Below, one piece after another: positions 1 to 8,052 of a stretch of 50,530 bases of DNA (within the stretch, counting starts at the first letter, position 1; every line of letters starts with the position of its first letter). This DNA comes from a virus, in IMG/VR virus record IMGVR_UViG_3300035661_000089, positions 1 to 50,530 of that record; one strand, written 5' to 3'. The notes below the pieces were generated by a model. The model searched no databases. It was given only the letters and a program-made list of their open reading frames with translations, and had not been told where the DNA came from. The position numbers and the translations under genes are program-made.

Positions 1-147
1 GGTTAGCTTGACATCCTAACATCACTTGCATTATCAAATTCGGGTGCGCTACATTACGAATCACCAAACAGAACCGCAACCATAGCCCATGAGCTGGTCC
101 CTGTTTGTAGGATGCATCGATGTCTGGCATTGGTACTCTTGCATTCC
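1..147. repeat. Left copy of 147-bp terminal direct repeat
   Basis: Positions 1-147 recur at 50384-50530 with a single difference (A at 21, G at 50404). This is either a physical terminal redundancy used in packaging and circularisation, or the overlap left when a circular map was cut open. The mismatch argues against a pure k-mer overlap, which would be exact. The repeat contains a sigma70-like promoter but no gene. Confidence 0.9.
8..37 (+). promoter_or_regulatory. Candidate sigma70 promoter inside the terminal repeat
   Basis: A perfect -35 box TTGACA lies at 8-13 and TATCAA at 32-37 matches four of six -10 positions, with an 18-nt spacer. It points at the rightward genes that begin at 379. 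The same promoter recurs at 50391-50420 in the right repeat, so it is present whichever end is used. This is a sequence match only; no start site is known. Confidence 0.45.
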
Positions 148-378
148 AGCGCATGGGACACCCCTTCACGTGGGGCAGGTGACGACATAATTCACGTGAC
201 GAACCGTAATCTGTGAATCTTAACCGAAACACTTTGCGCTGACTTGTTCGGCAGGACAAGAAGGCATCCTGCACGCTGCCGCGTGCCTGCCATGTGAGGG
301 ATCGGCTTAGCATGGCGAGCCATTACCGCGTGACCTAGGGCTCGCGGGTTCCCTTGCATTCTCATCTTGGAGCAAACC
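148..378 (+). other. Structured non-coding leader before the first gene
   Basis: No supported gene. The octamer TTCACGTG occurs twice, at 165-172 and 191-198, each containing the palindrome CACGTG, so it could bind a dimeric regulator. A perfect six-pair hairpin with a four-base loop lies at 271-286 (GCACGC/GCGTGC), a five-pair one at 312-323 (ATGGC/GCCAT), and a near-perfect one around 243-260. Together with the upstream promoter this looks like a long 5' leader for the gene at 379. Confidence 0.4.
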
Positions 379-951
379 ATGTCACAGGGCAGCACACAGG
401 CAGCACAGGCCGCGATCGGCGACTCCCCCTCGCAAACTATTGGGCGCTACAGGCGATCGCATGTAGCAAGGGCTCACAACCACTATTTCCGACCCTGCCC
501 GTATGACAGCATTGACGTATATCGCGTGCTGGAGATATTCAACGTGACTGACCCTTGCTTGCAACACGCGGTGAAGAAGTTGCTGGTAGCGGGAAGCCGT
601 GGTCATAAGGATATTCATCGTGACATCCAGGACAGCGTCGACACGCTCGTTCGCTGGCAAGAGATGCGCAATGAAGAACAATTATGTCAAGACGAAGGTT
701 GTTTGCATTACGGAACAAGGAACGCCTGTATTTCACCATCCGATATCCGCACAGATACTTATGTTCCTCAAGGTTCTCTGTTGAGCGGTTTTGGGACGAG
801 GGTTGAAAGTGGTGTTCGCGTGACTCATGTTCCATCGGGAAAATTTGGCGAATGTGATACTGAGCGAAGTGCTTATGCCAATAAGCATAAAGCGATGGAA
901 TCATTGATGGCACAATTTGCCGGGCCTTCGCGTGACAGTTTGCAGCCATGA
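379..951 (+). CDS. Phage protein with release-factor-like C-terminal region
   Basis: 190 residues. The ATG at 379 is preceded by GGAG with a 6-nt spacer, so the in-frame TTG at 367 is not needed. Residues about 38-96 form a helical segment (PYDSIDVYRV, ALIKE-type spacing then a run of conserved D/H/K) that resembles the small phage domain DUF3310. Residues about 136-180 (SGVRVTHVPSG, CDTERSA, NKHKAM) resemble domain 3 of class I peptide release factors, where the consensus reads AVRVTHLPTG then ERSQHKNKAKAM. The catalytic GGQ of true release factors is absent; GFG stands at that place. It therefore cannot hydrolyse peptidyl-tRNA in the usual way and may only bind RNA or ribosomes. The function is unknown. 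It overlaps the next gene by ATGA, so the small genes here are translationally coupled. Confidence 0.65.
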   Translation: MSQGSTQAAQAAIGDSPSQTIGRYRRSHVARAHNHYFRPCPYDSIDVYRVLEIFNVTDPCLQHAVKKLLVAGSRGHKDIHRDIQDSVDTLVRWQEMRNEEQLCQDEGCLHYGTRNACISPSDIRTDTYVPQGSLLSGFGTRVESGVRVTHVPSGKFGECDTERSAYANKHKAMESLMAQFAGPSRDSLQP

Positions 952-1256
952 GCATTCACACGCCAGCTCAGGGCATGGTACTTGCACGCGATGCACTGCG
1001 CCGAGGTGACAACACGGTCAAAGCTGCATTCCTTAAGGGTTTTGAAATGCGCGGCGAACAGGGTTTACAGACGCTGACTTTGACAATGACATTCCTTTCT
1101 AGGAGCTATATGGACCCGATTGAATTACTGAAGTCGCTCGACGATTCATACTGGCGAGCAGCCTTCCGCGAAGGCTTGCGCTGCGGCGCTATGCGCGACA
1201 GGCACTATCACCCGATTGAAGACCGCGAGTTCCTGCTGATGTGGTGCGGTGTATGA
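948..1256 (+). CDS. Hypothetical protein with a possible internal start
   Basis: 102 residues starting at an ATG that overlaps the upstream stop by 4 nt. I do not recognise a family. Two similar helical segments are visible (AAFLKGFEMRG near residue 26 and AAFREGLRCGA near residue 66), perhaps an old duplication. An in-frame ATG at 1110 follows AGGAG at 1101-1105, so a second product of 48 residues could be made. The downstream gene overlaps its stop codon. Confidence 0.5.
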   Translation: MSIHTPAQGMVLARDALRRGDNTVKAAFLKGFEMRGEQGLQTLTLTMTFLSRSYMDPIELLKSLDDSYWRAAFREGLRCGAMRDRHYHPIEDREFLLMWCGV

Positions 1257-1750
1257 AACTCTATTCCGTCAAACCAGAATACCTCTACGGAGACAACTGC
1301 GACGCTAAGCGCCAGGTTCAGTTGGACTTACTGAACAGGCTGGGCATCACCGAGTCGGAGAATCTTGGCGTCGCTATCTGCAACGGTGATCAAGCGATTG
1401 AACTGTTCAATGAAGGCTACTGCGGAACCTACATGAGCGTGAAAGAAAGCATCAAACCACTCTACGAGGTCAAGTCCGAGCTTAACATAGGCGAGATTAT
1501 AGAGTCGTCCGTGCGTAGTTCTGCAGACGCGGTGGCACGCTTGTTCAATGATAAGTGTCAACAGGAACAACCTGGGCCGAATCTTATGAGCGTTGACGAA
1601 ACGATGCTCAAGGAAGATTGCTGCACAGACGAGCTCCAAGAAGCACTGTCCAACGGATGGCGAATCCTGGCAGTATGCCCGCAGCCACAACGTCGACCCG
1701 ATTATGTTCTGGGTCGTAAACTCTTACCGAAATCTGCTCAGCGAGGATAA
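1253..1750 (+). CDS. Hypothetical phage protein with CPQP-type C-terminus
   Basis: 165 residues. The ATG at 1253 overlaps the preceding TGA (ATGA), which favours it over the GTG at 1241. The N-terminal half is a mixed alpha/beta sequence without a motif I know. The C-terminal segment (NGWRILAVCPQPQRRPDYVLGR) resembles a short region I recall from other phage hypotheticals, written there as GWRILAVCPQP then RRPDYILGR; this is from memory of family patterns only. No function is assigned. It is followed after 1 nt by the next small gene. Confidence 0.55.
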   Translation: MKLYSVKPEYLYGDNCDAKRQVQLDLLNRLGITESENLGVAICNGDQAIELFNEGYCGTYMSVKESIKPLYEVKSELNIGEIIESSVRSSADAVARLFNDKCQQEQPGPNLMSVDETMLKEDCCTDELQEALSNGWRILAVCPQPQRRPDYVLGRKLLPKSAQRG

Positions 1751-1751
1751 C

Positions 1752-1952
1752 GTGCACCCGAATGAACTACATATAGGCAACACCATCAAAGACAGTCCTG
1801 TCGGCGAAGGAACGATCACCGATTTCACAGAGCGTGGATACCCGCGTGTCAACCATGTTGCAGTCGCGTGGCTGGAACGTACCGACGGCGCACGCTACGA
1901 CCCTCACAATCACAAAGGCGGAAGCCAAGGAGCACAAGATGCACCAGTCTAA
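1752..1952 (+). CDS. Small conserved phage hypothetical
   Basis: 66 residues, starting at GTG 1752 with GAGG at 1743-1746 and a 5-nt spacer, one base after the preceding stop. The same frame is open further upstream to 1593, but that part lies within the previous gene and is probably not translated. The sequence has a compact beta-like core (SPVGEGTITDF, GYPRVNHVAVAWL) and a histidine-rich end (DPHNHKGG). No known function. Its 3' end overlaps the start of the next, frame-disrupted gene. Confidence 0.55.
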   Translation: MHPNELHIGNTIKDSPVGEGTITDFTERGYPRVNHVAVAWLERTDGARYDPHNHKGGSQGAQDAPV

Positions 1953-2264
1953 ACTCGGATCATTCCTGAAGCTGTGGTCAGCACGGCCATAGGCCTAGTC
2001 ATTGCAATGGGTACGATTGCGCTCATTGCGTACCGCTACGACATTCCTATCACGGCGCGGAATAACTTCATTCTGACCGCCTGGATGACTGTCATCAGCG
2101 TCGTTCGTTCATACCTGCTCCGCAGACTGTTCAACCGCTGGCATAAGTTCCAGGAGCGTCTGCCCGTGTGGTGGATACTGCACAGGCCAGGCATCGTCGC
2201 TGCACTCGACCGCGTATGCGACGCCTATGCTAAGTATGGCGCGGGACGCCCTGGGCGGTTCTAG
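1939..2264 (+). pseudogene. Small membrane protein (DUF7220-like) with a one-base frame disruption
   Basis: A strong AAGGAG at 1927-1932 precedes ATG 1939, which opens MHQSKLGSFL and then runs into a stop at 1990-1992. In the -1 frame the reading continues as EAVVSTAIGLVIAM and onward to 2264. Joining the frames at about 1968 gives SFLEAVVSTA, which matches my recollection of a family of small phage membrane proteins starting with a QSRLGSFIEA-like segment, two hydrophobic helices and an RSYVLRRLFN motif (here RSYLLRRLFN). One missing G near 1966-1970 would explain it: a true inactivating deletion, a sequencing error, or a -1 recoding site. Residues after the junction include two membrane helices around 1980-2035 and 2065-2110. 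Confidence 0.7.
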
Positions 2265-2265
2265 C

Positions 2266-2628
2266 ATGAAATTCAAAGCTCGTGAATTAAGCAAGCAACT
2301 GACGAGCCGTGAGTTCCAGCTCGCGGTCGTAATGTTCTGGACGCAACGGTGCCAGGAGCTACTGCAAGAGCGGAACAACCTCAAGCGCGACGACTTGGAA
2401 TACCTTGCGGAGAAGGCGTCTAAGATGAAGGACGAGCGAATGGCGCATTGCATATCCAGTTTGATTGGATGGGGAGATGATGACAGGGCCGAGCTCGAGA
2501 CATTCTGTGCGATTGCTTTGCAGGTTATGAAGCAGGCAAGCCCGTCTAAGTTACGAGAGGCAGCAATGACGGTAGAATTGCGTTTCTTAATGAATCAGGA
2601 GAATGAGCATGGCTCAAAAGAATCGTAG
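2266..2628 (+). CDS. Hypothetical helical protein
   Basis: 120 residues from ATG 2266, just after the preceding stop; the in-frame upstream ATG at 2227 lies inside the previous gene. Predominantly helical and charged (LLQERNNLKRDDLEYL, AEKASKMKDERM). No recognised domain. The 3' end overlaps the next small membrane gene by 20 nt, consistent with coupled translation. Confidence 0.5.
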   Translation: MKFKARELSKQLTSREFQLAVVMFWTQRCQELLQERNNLKRDDLEYLAEKASKMKDERMAHCISSLIGWGDDDRAELETFCAIALQVMKQASPSKLREAAMTVELRFLMNQENEHGSKES

Positions 2629-2755
2629 TGTCGGGCAGGTTGTCAGCGGTATCACTGCGCTGATTGCGTTCTATGCGATCGTGCTGATTGGCATGGGATG
2701 GGTGGCGGGGGCCGCGTGGCGACTGCTGAAGATTGGTTTTGATTTTTGGAATTAA
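2609..2755 (+). CDS. Small single-pass membrane protein
   Basis: 48 residues (MAQKNRSVGQVVSG start) in a different frame from the upstream gene, with AGGAG at 2597-2601 and a 7-nt spacer to ATG 2609. Residues about 13-35 are strongly hydrophobic (ITALIAFYAIVLIGMGWVAG), flanked by basic residues on the N side, suggesting one membrane helix. Function unknown. Confidence 0.5.
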   Translation: MAQKNRSVGQVVSGITALIAFYAIVLIGMGWVAGAAWRLLKIGFDFWN

Positions 2756-2758
2756 GAT

Positions 2759-3217
2759 ATGCCTATTAACGTCGTCACAAAGGGTAAGGAAGGCGAGCGC
2801 GAAGTCGTGCGAATGCTCAACGCCGAGCTCGAGCGTCTTATCGCGTCCGAAGGGTACGGTGAGGAGACCATTAACATCCTTCGAGGGGTTGCACAGCGCA
2901 ATCAGAACCAGTCCGCAGTCGGTGGCGGTGACATTAACCTCTTTGGATTGAGCCTGGAGGTTAAGCGCCAGGAAACGCTGTCTGTGGAACAATGGTGGCG
3001 CCAGGCTTGCACCAGTGCTCAACGGAACGGTGATAAGCCCGTGCTCATTTACCGCCAGAACCGCAAGGCCTGGCACGTCATCATGGACGGGTTTGTTCCG
3101 CTACCGTCTGGAGCACAGATGGGCGCACGGGTGCAGATCCACATTGAAGAGTTCCGCGCATGGTTCCGCTCATGGGTGCAGGACAAAATTCGCTCCGGGG
3201 AACTGTCAAGAGTTTGA
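2759..3217 (+). CDS. PD-(D/E)XK-type nuclease, Holliday-junction-resolvase-like
   Basis: 152 residues. The N-terminal KGKEGEREVVRML helix, the GGGDI motif near residue 60 and the LEVKRQE motif near residue 70 give the D...ExK arrangement of the PD-(D/E)XK nuclease fold as found in Hjc-type resolvases and VRR-NUC-like enzymes. A likely role is trimming or resolving branched DNA before or during packaging, which fits its place just upstream of terminase. Starts 3 nt after the preceding stop with a weak ribosome site. The exact substrate cannot be read from sequence. Confidence 0.6.
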   Translation: MPINVVTKGKEGEREVVRMLNAELERLIASEGYGEETINILRGVAQRNQNQSAVGGGDINLFGLSLEVKRQETLSVEQWWRQACTSAQRNGDKPVLIYRQNRKAWHVIMDGFVPLPSGAQMGARVQIHIEEFRAWFRSWVQDKIRSGELSRV

Positions 3218-3277
3218 TGGACTTGCATGGTTCGTTCTAGTGTCACATACTACATCACCATTCACTAAGGAGCCAAC

Positions 3278-3418
3278 ATGATTATCCTCGCGATCGCTGT
3301 GGTCATATTCTTCTACGTCCTTGCCTTTGCGCTGTGCAAAATGAGCGGACGGTGTAGTAACTTGCAGCAAGTGGAAGCAGACCGTCTTTGGTGGAAAGAA
3401 CATCAAAGTATTTCTTAG
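3278..3418 (+). CDS. Small membrane-anchored protein
   Basis: 46 residues, with AAGGAG at 3267-3272 and a 5-nt spacer to the ATG. The N-terminal 20 residues (MIILAIAVVIFFYVLAFALC) form a membrane helix or uncleaved signal; the rest is short and polar (SNLQQVEADRLWW). No family recognised. It is the last gene before the packaging operon, and a promoter candidate follows it. Confidence 0.5.
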   Translation: MIILAIAVVIFFYVLAFALCKMSGRCSNLQQVEADRLWWKEHQSIS

Positions 3419-3420
3419 GC

Positions 3421-3450
3421 TTGCTTGACTGACGTCTACTACCCTATACT
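3421..3450 (+). promoter_or_regulatory. Candidate promoter for the packaging/head operon
   Basis: TTGCTT at 3421-3426 and TATACT at 3445-3450 are separated by 18 nt; a better -35 (TTGACT, 3425-3430) has only a 14-nt spacer. It lies 40 nt before the small terminase start in the only gap between the accessory genes and the structural genes. Moderate match. Confidence 0.4.
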
Positions 3451-3491
3451 CCGAATCATTCGTCGGATTTTTCCGGCATTTTGGATCGTAG

Positions 3492-3998
3492 GTGAAAACG
3501 GTGTTAGTCGATAAAGCTCAATTAGATTCGTGGACCTTACAGGCCATGAGCCCCGAACTCTCGGAGCAGGAACGCAAGTTCCGCGACGAGTTTGTTCGTG
3601 AGTTTCTGATTGACTATAACCCGTTCGAGGCTGCATTGCGCCTGGGCTTCAGCAAGGAATATGCGACCGAGTACGCTGCCAAGTTCATGAACGAGCCCTA
3701 TGTGCAGAAGCGCATCAAGGAGATGGAACTTGAAGGCGGTATCGAAGAAGATGCTGACCGGAACAAGAGGAAGGTCATGGCAGCATTATTCCGCGAGGCC
3801 AATTACAAGGGTCCGGGCAGCTCACACTCTGCACGGGTGTCCGCATTGTCCAAGCTGTCCACCATCTTTGGCATGGAAGCGCCTGTCAAGACTAAGACGG
3901 AGCTCATGGTCACATCACCCGTCACATTCTACATTCCAAGCAATGGCCGCGAGGACGTCGTCCCGACGCCTTCTCAACCTGCAACGGGTGCAGCATGA
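3492..3998 (+). CDS. terS: Terminase small subunit
   Basis: 168 residues from GTG 3492; an ATG 18 codons in is an alternative start. The segment FLIDYNPFEAALRLGFS, AAKFMNEPYVQKRI (residues about 38-75) is the helix-turn-helix core of the Terminase_2 family: a short helix, N-x-x-x-A-A-x-R-x-G, then a terminal helix with P-x-V. It recognises the packaging site and loads the large subunit onto concatemeric DNA. Its stop overlaps the ATG of the large subunit (ATGA), the usual terS-terL coupling. Confidence 0.85.
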   Translation: MKTVLVDKAQLDSWTLQAMSPELSEQERKFRDEFVREFLIDYNPFEAALRLGFSKEYATEYAAKFMNEPYVQKRIKEMELEGGIEEDADRNKRKVMAALFREANYKGPGSSHSARVSALSKLSTIFGMEAPVKTKTELMVTSPVTFYIPSNGREDVVPTPSQPATGAA

Positions 3999-5464
3999 GC
4001 GAAGGCCCGAAGTCTATAAGGCCGCAGCCTGGGCCGCAAGAGGATTTCCTCAGTACCTCTGCTGACATCGCGATTTACGGCGGCGCTGCCGGCGCTGGTA
4101 AGACGTGGGCCGTGTTGCTCGAGCCTCTGAGGCACGTTTGTCACAATAAAGAGTTCGCAGCGGTGTTCTTCCGCCGCACTACCGTTCAGGTCAAGAACGT
4201 GGGCGGTCTGTGGGACGAGTCAATGAAGCTGTACCCGCTGACGGGTGCAACACCTACAGCGCACGTCCTGGAGTGGAACTGGCCCGAAGGGGGCAAGATC
4301 AAATTCGCGCACCTTGAACACGAGTCCACGAAGCTGGAGTGGCAGGGTTCACAGATCCCGCTGATCGTGTTTGACGAGTTGACTCACTTCTCGATGAGTC
4401 AGTTCTTCTACCTGATATCGCGGAACCGTTCTATGAGCGGTGTTAAGCCCTACATCCGCGCCACAACCAACCCTGACGCTGACTCGTGGGTAGCGGAATT
4501 CCTTGCATGGTGGATCGATCAGAAGACAGGGTTTCCGATTTCCGAACGTGCCGGGAAGGTGAGATGGTTCATTCGCATCAATGACATTATGCTCTGGGCT
4601 GACTCACGCCAGGAGCTGGTTGACAAGTATGGTGACCCGTCTGTTCCACTTGACCACGAAAATCAGGTGCAGCCGAAGAGCGTCACATTCATCCCGGGCA
4701 AGCTGAGCGACAACCCTGCCTTGATGAAAGCAGACCCTGGCTACCTTGCCAATTTGAAGTCGCTCCCCGTCGTTGAACAGGCTCGCTTGTTGGGTGGTAA
4801 CTGGAAGATCCGTCCTGCGGCTGGTCTGTACTTCAAGCGAGCCTGGGTGGAGGTAGTTGACGCGGTTCCGTCGAACCTTGATATCGTTCGCTATTGGGAT
4901 TTGGCTGCAACGGAGAAGACCGATAATAACGACCCTGACTGGACAGTTGGCGTCAAGTTGGGCCGAGACCGGAAGTCAGGGTTATACTACTGGCTAGATA
5001 CTGTCAGGGTTCGTGTGAGCCCGCTGAAGGTCGAGCGGATAATTGAGAACACGGCGTCAATGGATACCGTGAATGTTCGCATAGGTTTGCCACAGGATCC
5101 AGGCCAGGCAGGTAAGTCGCAAGCTCAGACATTTGTTCGGAACTTGGCGGGTTACAGTGTACGGGCTAGACCTGAGCGGGGCGACAAGATTGTTCGTTTT
5201 GGGCCATTCAGCGCACAGTGCCAGGCAGGGAATGTGAAGGTGTTGCGAGGTGCATGGAATGAAGAGGCGTTCACAGCCCTTGAAGCGTTCCCATCTTCAG
5301 CACACGACGACGACGTTGACGCATGTAGTGGAGCTTTCTCCATGCTTAGCGACGGGAATACGGGTCTGCTTGATTTCTACAGAGAGCAAGCGGAAGAGGT
5401 GCAGGCGGAACAGGTAGCTCCAAAGAGTGCCGGACCATCTGCGTTCTATAGTGCTTTCAGTTAA
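3995..5464 (+). CDS. terL: Terminase large subunit
   Basis: 489 residues, normal for the family. Walker A GGAAGAGKT lies at residues 29-37 and Walker B LIVFDE at 123-128 (D127, E128), giving the packaging ATPase. The C-terminal RNase-H-like nuclease shows the first acidic residue in VRYWDLAATE near residue 299 and the last in AHDDDVDACSG near 440. It pumps DNA into the prohead and cuts concatemers. The ATG overlaps the terS stop. Packaging mode (pac, cos or direct repeats) cannot be decided from the protein alone; the 147-bp end repeat would fit short direct terminal repeats. Confidence 0.93.
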   Translation: MSEGPKSIRPQPGPQEDFLSTSADIAIYGGAAGAGKTWAVLLEPLRHVCHNKEFAAVFFRRTTVQVKNVGGLWDESMKLYPLTGATPTAHVLEWNWPEGGKIKFAHLEHESTKLEWQGSQIPLIVFDELTHFSMSQFFYLISRNRSMSGVKPYIRATTNPDADSWVAEFLAWWIDQKTGFPISERAGKVRWFIRINDIMLWADSRQELVDKYGDPSVPLDHENQVQPKSVTFIPGKLSDNPALMKADPGYLANLKSLPVVEQARLLGGNWKIRPAAGLYFKRAWVEVVDAVPSNLDIVRYWDLAATEKTDNNDPDWTVGVKLGRDRKSGLYYWLDTVRVRVSPLKVERIIENTASMDTVNVRIGLPQDPGQAGKSQAQTFVRNLAGYSVRARPERGDKIVRFGPFSAQCQAGNVKVLRGAWNEEAFTALEAFPSSAHDDDVDACSGAFSMLSDGNTGLLDFYREQAEEVQAEQVAPKSAGPSAFYSAFS

Positions 5465-5475
5465 GGAGATTCAAT

Positions 5476-5748
5476 ATGACCATTCGAGTTCACCCGCCAG
5501 CAAGCGGAGGCGCCACAACCTTGTTCGGCGTTACTTACACAGGCGTTCCTGGCGCTCCCTTGGACGTACCAGATAACGTTGCCTACATTTTGATGGCGAA
5601 CGGATGGACGTTGGTGGGCACTGTGGCCACCACTGCACTGCGCCCCGCTGTACCTTACAAGGGTCAGACGTTGATGGATACGACCCTCGGCTATATGATT
5701 CACTACGATGGCAAGACTTGGCGCAATCCTGCTGGCACCGCTGTCTAA
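5476..5748 (+). CDS. Small head-region hypothetical
   Basis: 90 residues. AAGGAG about 8 nt before ATG 5476 gives good initiation. Rich in beta-forming residues; the VPDNVAYILMANGW segment resembles small proteins often coded between terminase and portal. Possibly a minor head or connector-associated protein, but no function can be assigned. Confidence 0.6.
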   Translation: MTIRVHPPASGGATTLFGVTYTGVPGAPLDVPDNVAYILMANGWTLVGTVATTALRPAVPYKGQTLMDTTLGYMIHYDGKTWRNPAGTAV

Positions 5749-5766
5749 TTAACCTGAGGGCGGACC

Positions 5767-8052
5767 GTGGCTGACGCAGAAAAGACACCAATCGATCAGG
5801 GCATTATTGCTCGGGTTACAGGCGCCCTAAAGGTGCTTACTGGGCAGCGCCAAGCGGTCGACACTGCATGGTTCGGTCCGCTCACGCCCCTTCAGCCCAA
5901 CGTCCCCGCTGAGCAGCAAGAAAGCGTCCGCGGCCGTGCGCTAGACTTCCCGTCCGGTTATAACACACGTATGACGCCGCGTGCCGGAGAGAACGTCACG
6001 TTCTTTCAGATGCGTGCGCTGGCTGATAGCTGCGACATTTTACGTCTGGTGATTGAAACGCGAAAGGACCAGATCGCCAAGATGAAGTTCGGTATCAGTC
6101 CGATCAACGACGATGCTGACCACGACGACCGCTGCAAAGAGATTGAGGCGTTCCTACGCTTGCCTGACGGTGAGAACACTTGGAACGACTGGCTCCGCAT
6201 GGTGATGGAAGAAATGCTGGTGACTGATGCGCTGGCAATTTACCCGTGGTTGAACAATGACGGCAGTCCGTACCGTTTCGATCTGATTGACGGTGCGACT
6301 ATTAAGCGAGTAATTGACGAGCATGGGCGCACCCCTGCACCGCCTTACCCCGCCTATCAGCAAATCCTCAAGGGTGTTGTCGCAGTGGACTACAACTCGG
6401 ACGAGCTGGTGTATGCACCGCGGAACAAGCGGATTCACAAGATCTACGGTTACAGCCCCGTCGAGCAGATCATCATGACGGTGAACATCGCTCTACGTCG
6501 TTCCTTGCATCAGCTTCAGTATTACACCGAAGGCAGTGCGCCCGATCTGTTGTTCCAAGTTCCCGCTGATTGGAACATGACGCAGATCAAGGAATTCAAC
6601 GACTGGTGGCAGAACAGTCTCGCCGGCAATACTTCGGCACGCCGAAAAGCCCAGTTTGTTCCAAACGGCGTGACGCCCATCAACACGAAGGAAGGGATTC
6701 TGAAAGACCCTTACGACGAGTGGCTGGCACGAATTATCTGCTACGCATTCAACGTGAGTGCGCAACCCTTCATCAAAGAAAATAACCGTTCAACCGCGGA
6801 AACTGCTCAAGCAATGGCGCTTGAAGAAGGCCTCTATCCGATCATGCTGTGGGTCAAAGGCGTGATCGACATGCTCATCTGGAAATACTTTGGTTATCGT
6901 GACCTGGAGTTCAAATGGGAAGATCGAGAGGCCACCGATCCCAAGGATCAGAACGAGATGGACGACAGGAACGTGAAGAACGGGACTTCGACCATCAACG
7001 AAATCCGCGCAAAGAGGGGGGATGCCCCTGTGGAGGGCGGAGACGTTGCAATGGTGCTCACTGCGAGTGGTTACGTCCCGATTATCCCGAAGGAACCGGA
7101 ACCGACCCCTCCGCAACTGATTCCACCGACAGACCCGAACGCACCTAAGCCCCCACAAGGCCCCACAAGCGACGATCCTGCTGTAGACGCTAGTAAGGAA
7201 GGACAAGCTCCGCACAGCGGCGCAGACGACAAACAAGGGGTCTATAAACGGTTCCGCAAGGCTGCAAAGAGCAAGAAGGTCAGACAGATCGACAGGAAAA
7301 CCCCTGCCCACAAGAAAATTGAGGAGGACTTAGCGAAAGGTGTTTACAACCTCTTGCAGAAGCAGATGAAGAAGCTGGCGGGAGCTGTGGTCACTAAGGT
7401 TGTCAAAGGCGACCGTGGCGAAACCGACCTGCTGGACAATATAGAGTGGCAGGGATGGGAAGAATTCCAGGATCTATTTGGCGATCAGTTAGCCCTTGCA
7501 AGTAAGAAGGGGGTCCTTGATGCGTATGCTCAAATTGACATTGATAATCCAGACGCCCTGGAGCTTGCAAACGACGAGGCTATTGCATACGCAAAGGACC
7601 GCGCCGCTGAGCTGGTAGGCAAGAAGGTTGATGAAAACGGGGACGTTGTTGACAATCCAGATTCCGCATATAGTATTGAGGACAGCACAAGAGAGATGAT
7701 TCGATCTGATGTTGTTCAAGCAATGGAGCAAGGCCTTTCTAATGACGACCTTGCTGCGATGCTAGAAGAGAATTATGCGTTTAGTGAAACACGGGCTGAA
7801 ACCATAGCTCGGACAGAAACTGCACTAGCGGACTGTCGAGGGAATCTGGTACTATACACCAAGTCGGGATTGGTGGATTCAAAGCAGTGGATCACTGGCG
7901 CAGGATGTTGTGAAGATTGCCAGGAAGTAGATGGGGAGACAGTGGCACTTGATGGGATGTTTTCAATCGGAGTGGATGCTCCGCCCGCTCACCCGAATTG
8001 CCGCTGTGACTTTATCCCTGTATTGACCGACGAGAATGAAGAGGCCGATTGA
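5767..8052 (+). CDS. Portal protein fused to MuF head-morphogenesis domain
   Basis: 761 residues from GTG 5767, preceded by a GAGGG-type ribosome site. The first ~440 residues have the layout of a phage portal: N-terminal wing, a long stem/crown segment (RHRTLHQ-like helix, PFIKENNRSTAETAQ, then the EDREATDPKDQNE clip-like region). A proline-rich linker (about 445-470) leads to a basic helical region and then a C-terminal MuF domain, with the signature ARTETALADCRGN, GAGCCEDCQEVDG and PPAHPNCRCDFIPV (about 680-755). MuF proteins normally follow the portal as a separate gene and are injected or help start head assembly; here both are one polypeptide. The stop overlaps the protease start. Confidence 0.85.
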   Translation: MADAEKTPIDQGIIARVTGALKVLTGQRQAVDTAWFGPLTPLQPNVPAEQQESVRGRALDFPSGYNTRMTPRAGENVTFFQMRALADSCDILRLVIETRKDQIAKMKFGISPINDDADHDDRCKEIEAFLRLPDGENTWNDWLRMVMEEMLVTDALAIYPWLNNDGSPYRFDLIDGATIKRVIDEHGRTPAPPYPAYQQILKGVVAVDYNSDELVYAPRNKRIHKIYGYSPVEQIIMTVNIALRRSLHQLQYYTEGSAPDLLFQVPADWNMTQIKEFNDWWQNSLAGNTSARRKAQFVPNGVTPINTKEGILKDPYDEWLARIICYAFNVSAQPFIKENNRSTAETAQAMALEEGLYPIMLWVKGVIDMLIWKYFGYRDLEFKWEDREATDPKDQNEMDDRNVKNGTSTINEIRAKRGDAPVEGGDVAMVLTASGYVPIIPKEPEPTPPQLIPPTDPNAPKPPQGPTSDDPAVDASKEGQAPHSGADDKQGVYKRFRKAAKSKKVRQIDRKTPAHKKIEEDLAKGVYNLLQKQMKKLAGAVVTKVVKGDRGETDLLDNIEWQGWEEFQDLFGDQLALASKKGVLDAYAQIDIDNPDALELANDEAIAYAKDRAAELVGKKVDENGDVVDNPDSAYSIEDSTREMIRSDVVQAMEQGLSNDDLAAMLEENYAFSETRAETIARTETALADCRGNLVLYTKSGLVDSKQWITGAGCCEDCQEVDGETVALDGMFSIGVDAPPAHPNCRCDFIPVLTDENEEAD

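Noticed and set aside
148-378. tRNA or small RNA gene in the left leader
   Set aside because: Hairpins are present but no cloverleaf with an anticodon stem and T-loop could be built.
192-395. Minus-strand frame of 67 codons in the left leader
   Set aside because: No ribosome site, overlaps the start of the gene at 379, and the region is better explained as structured leader.
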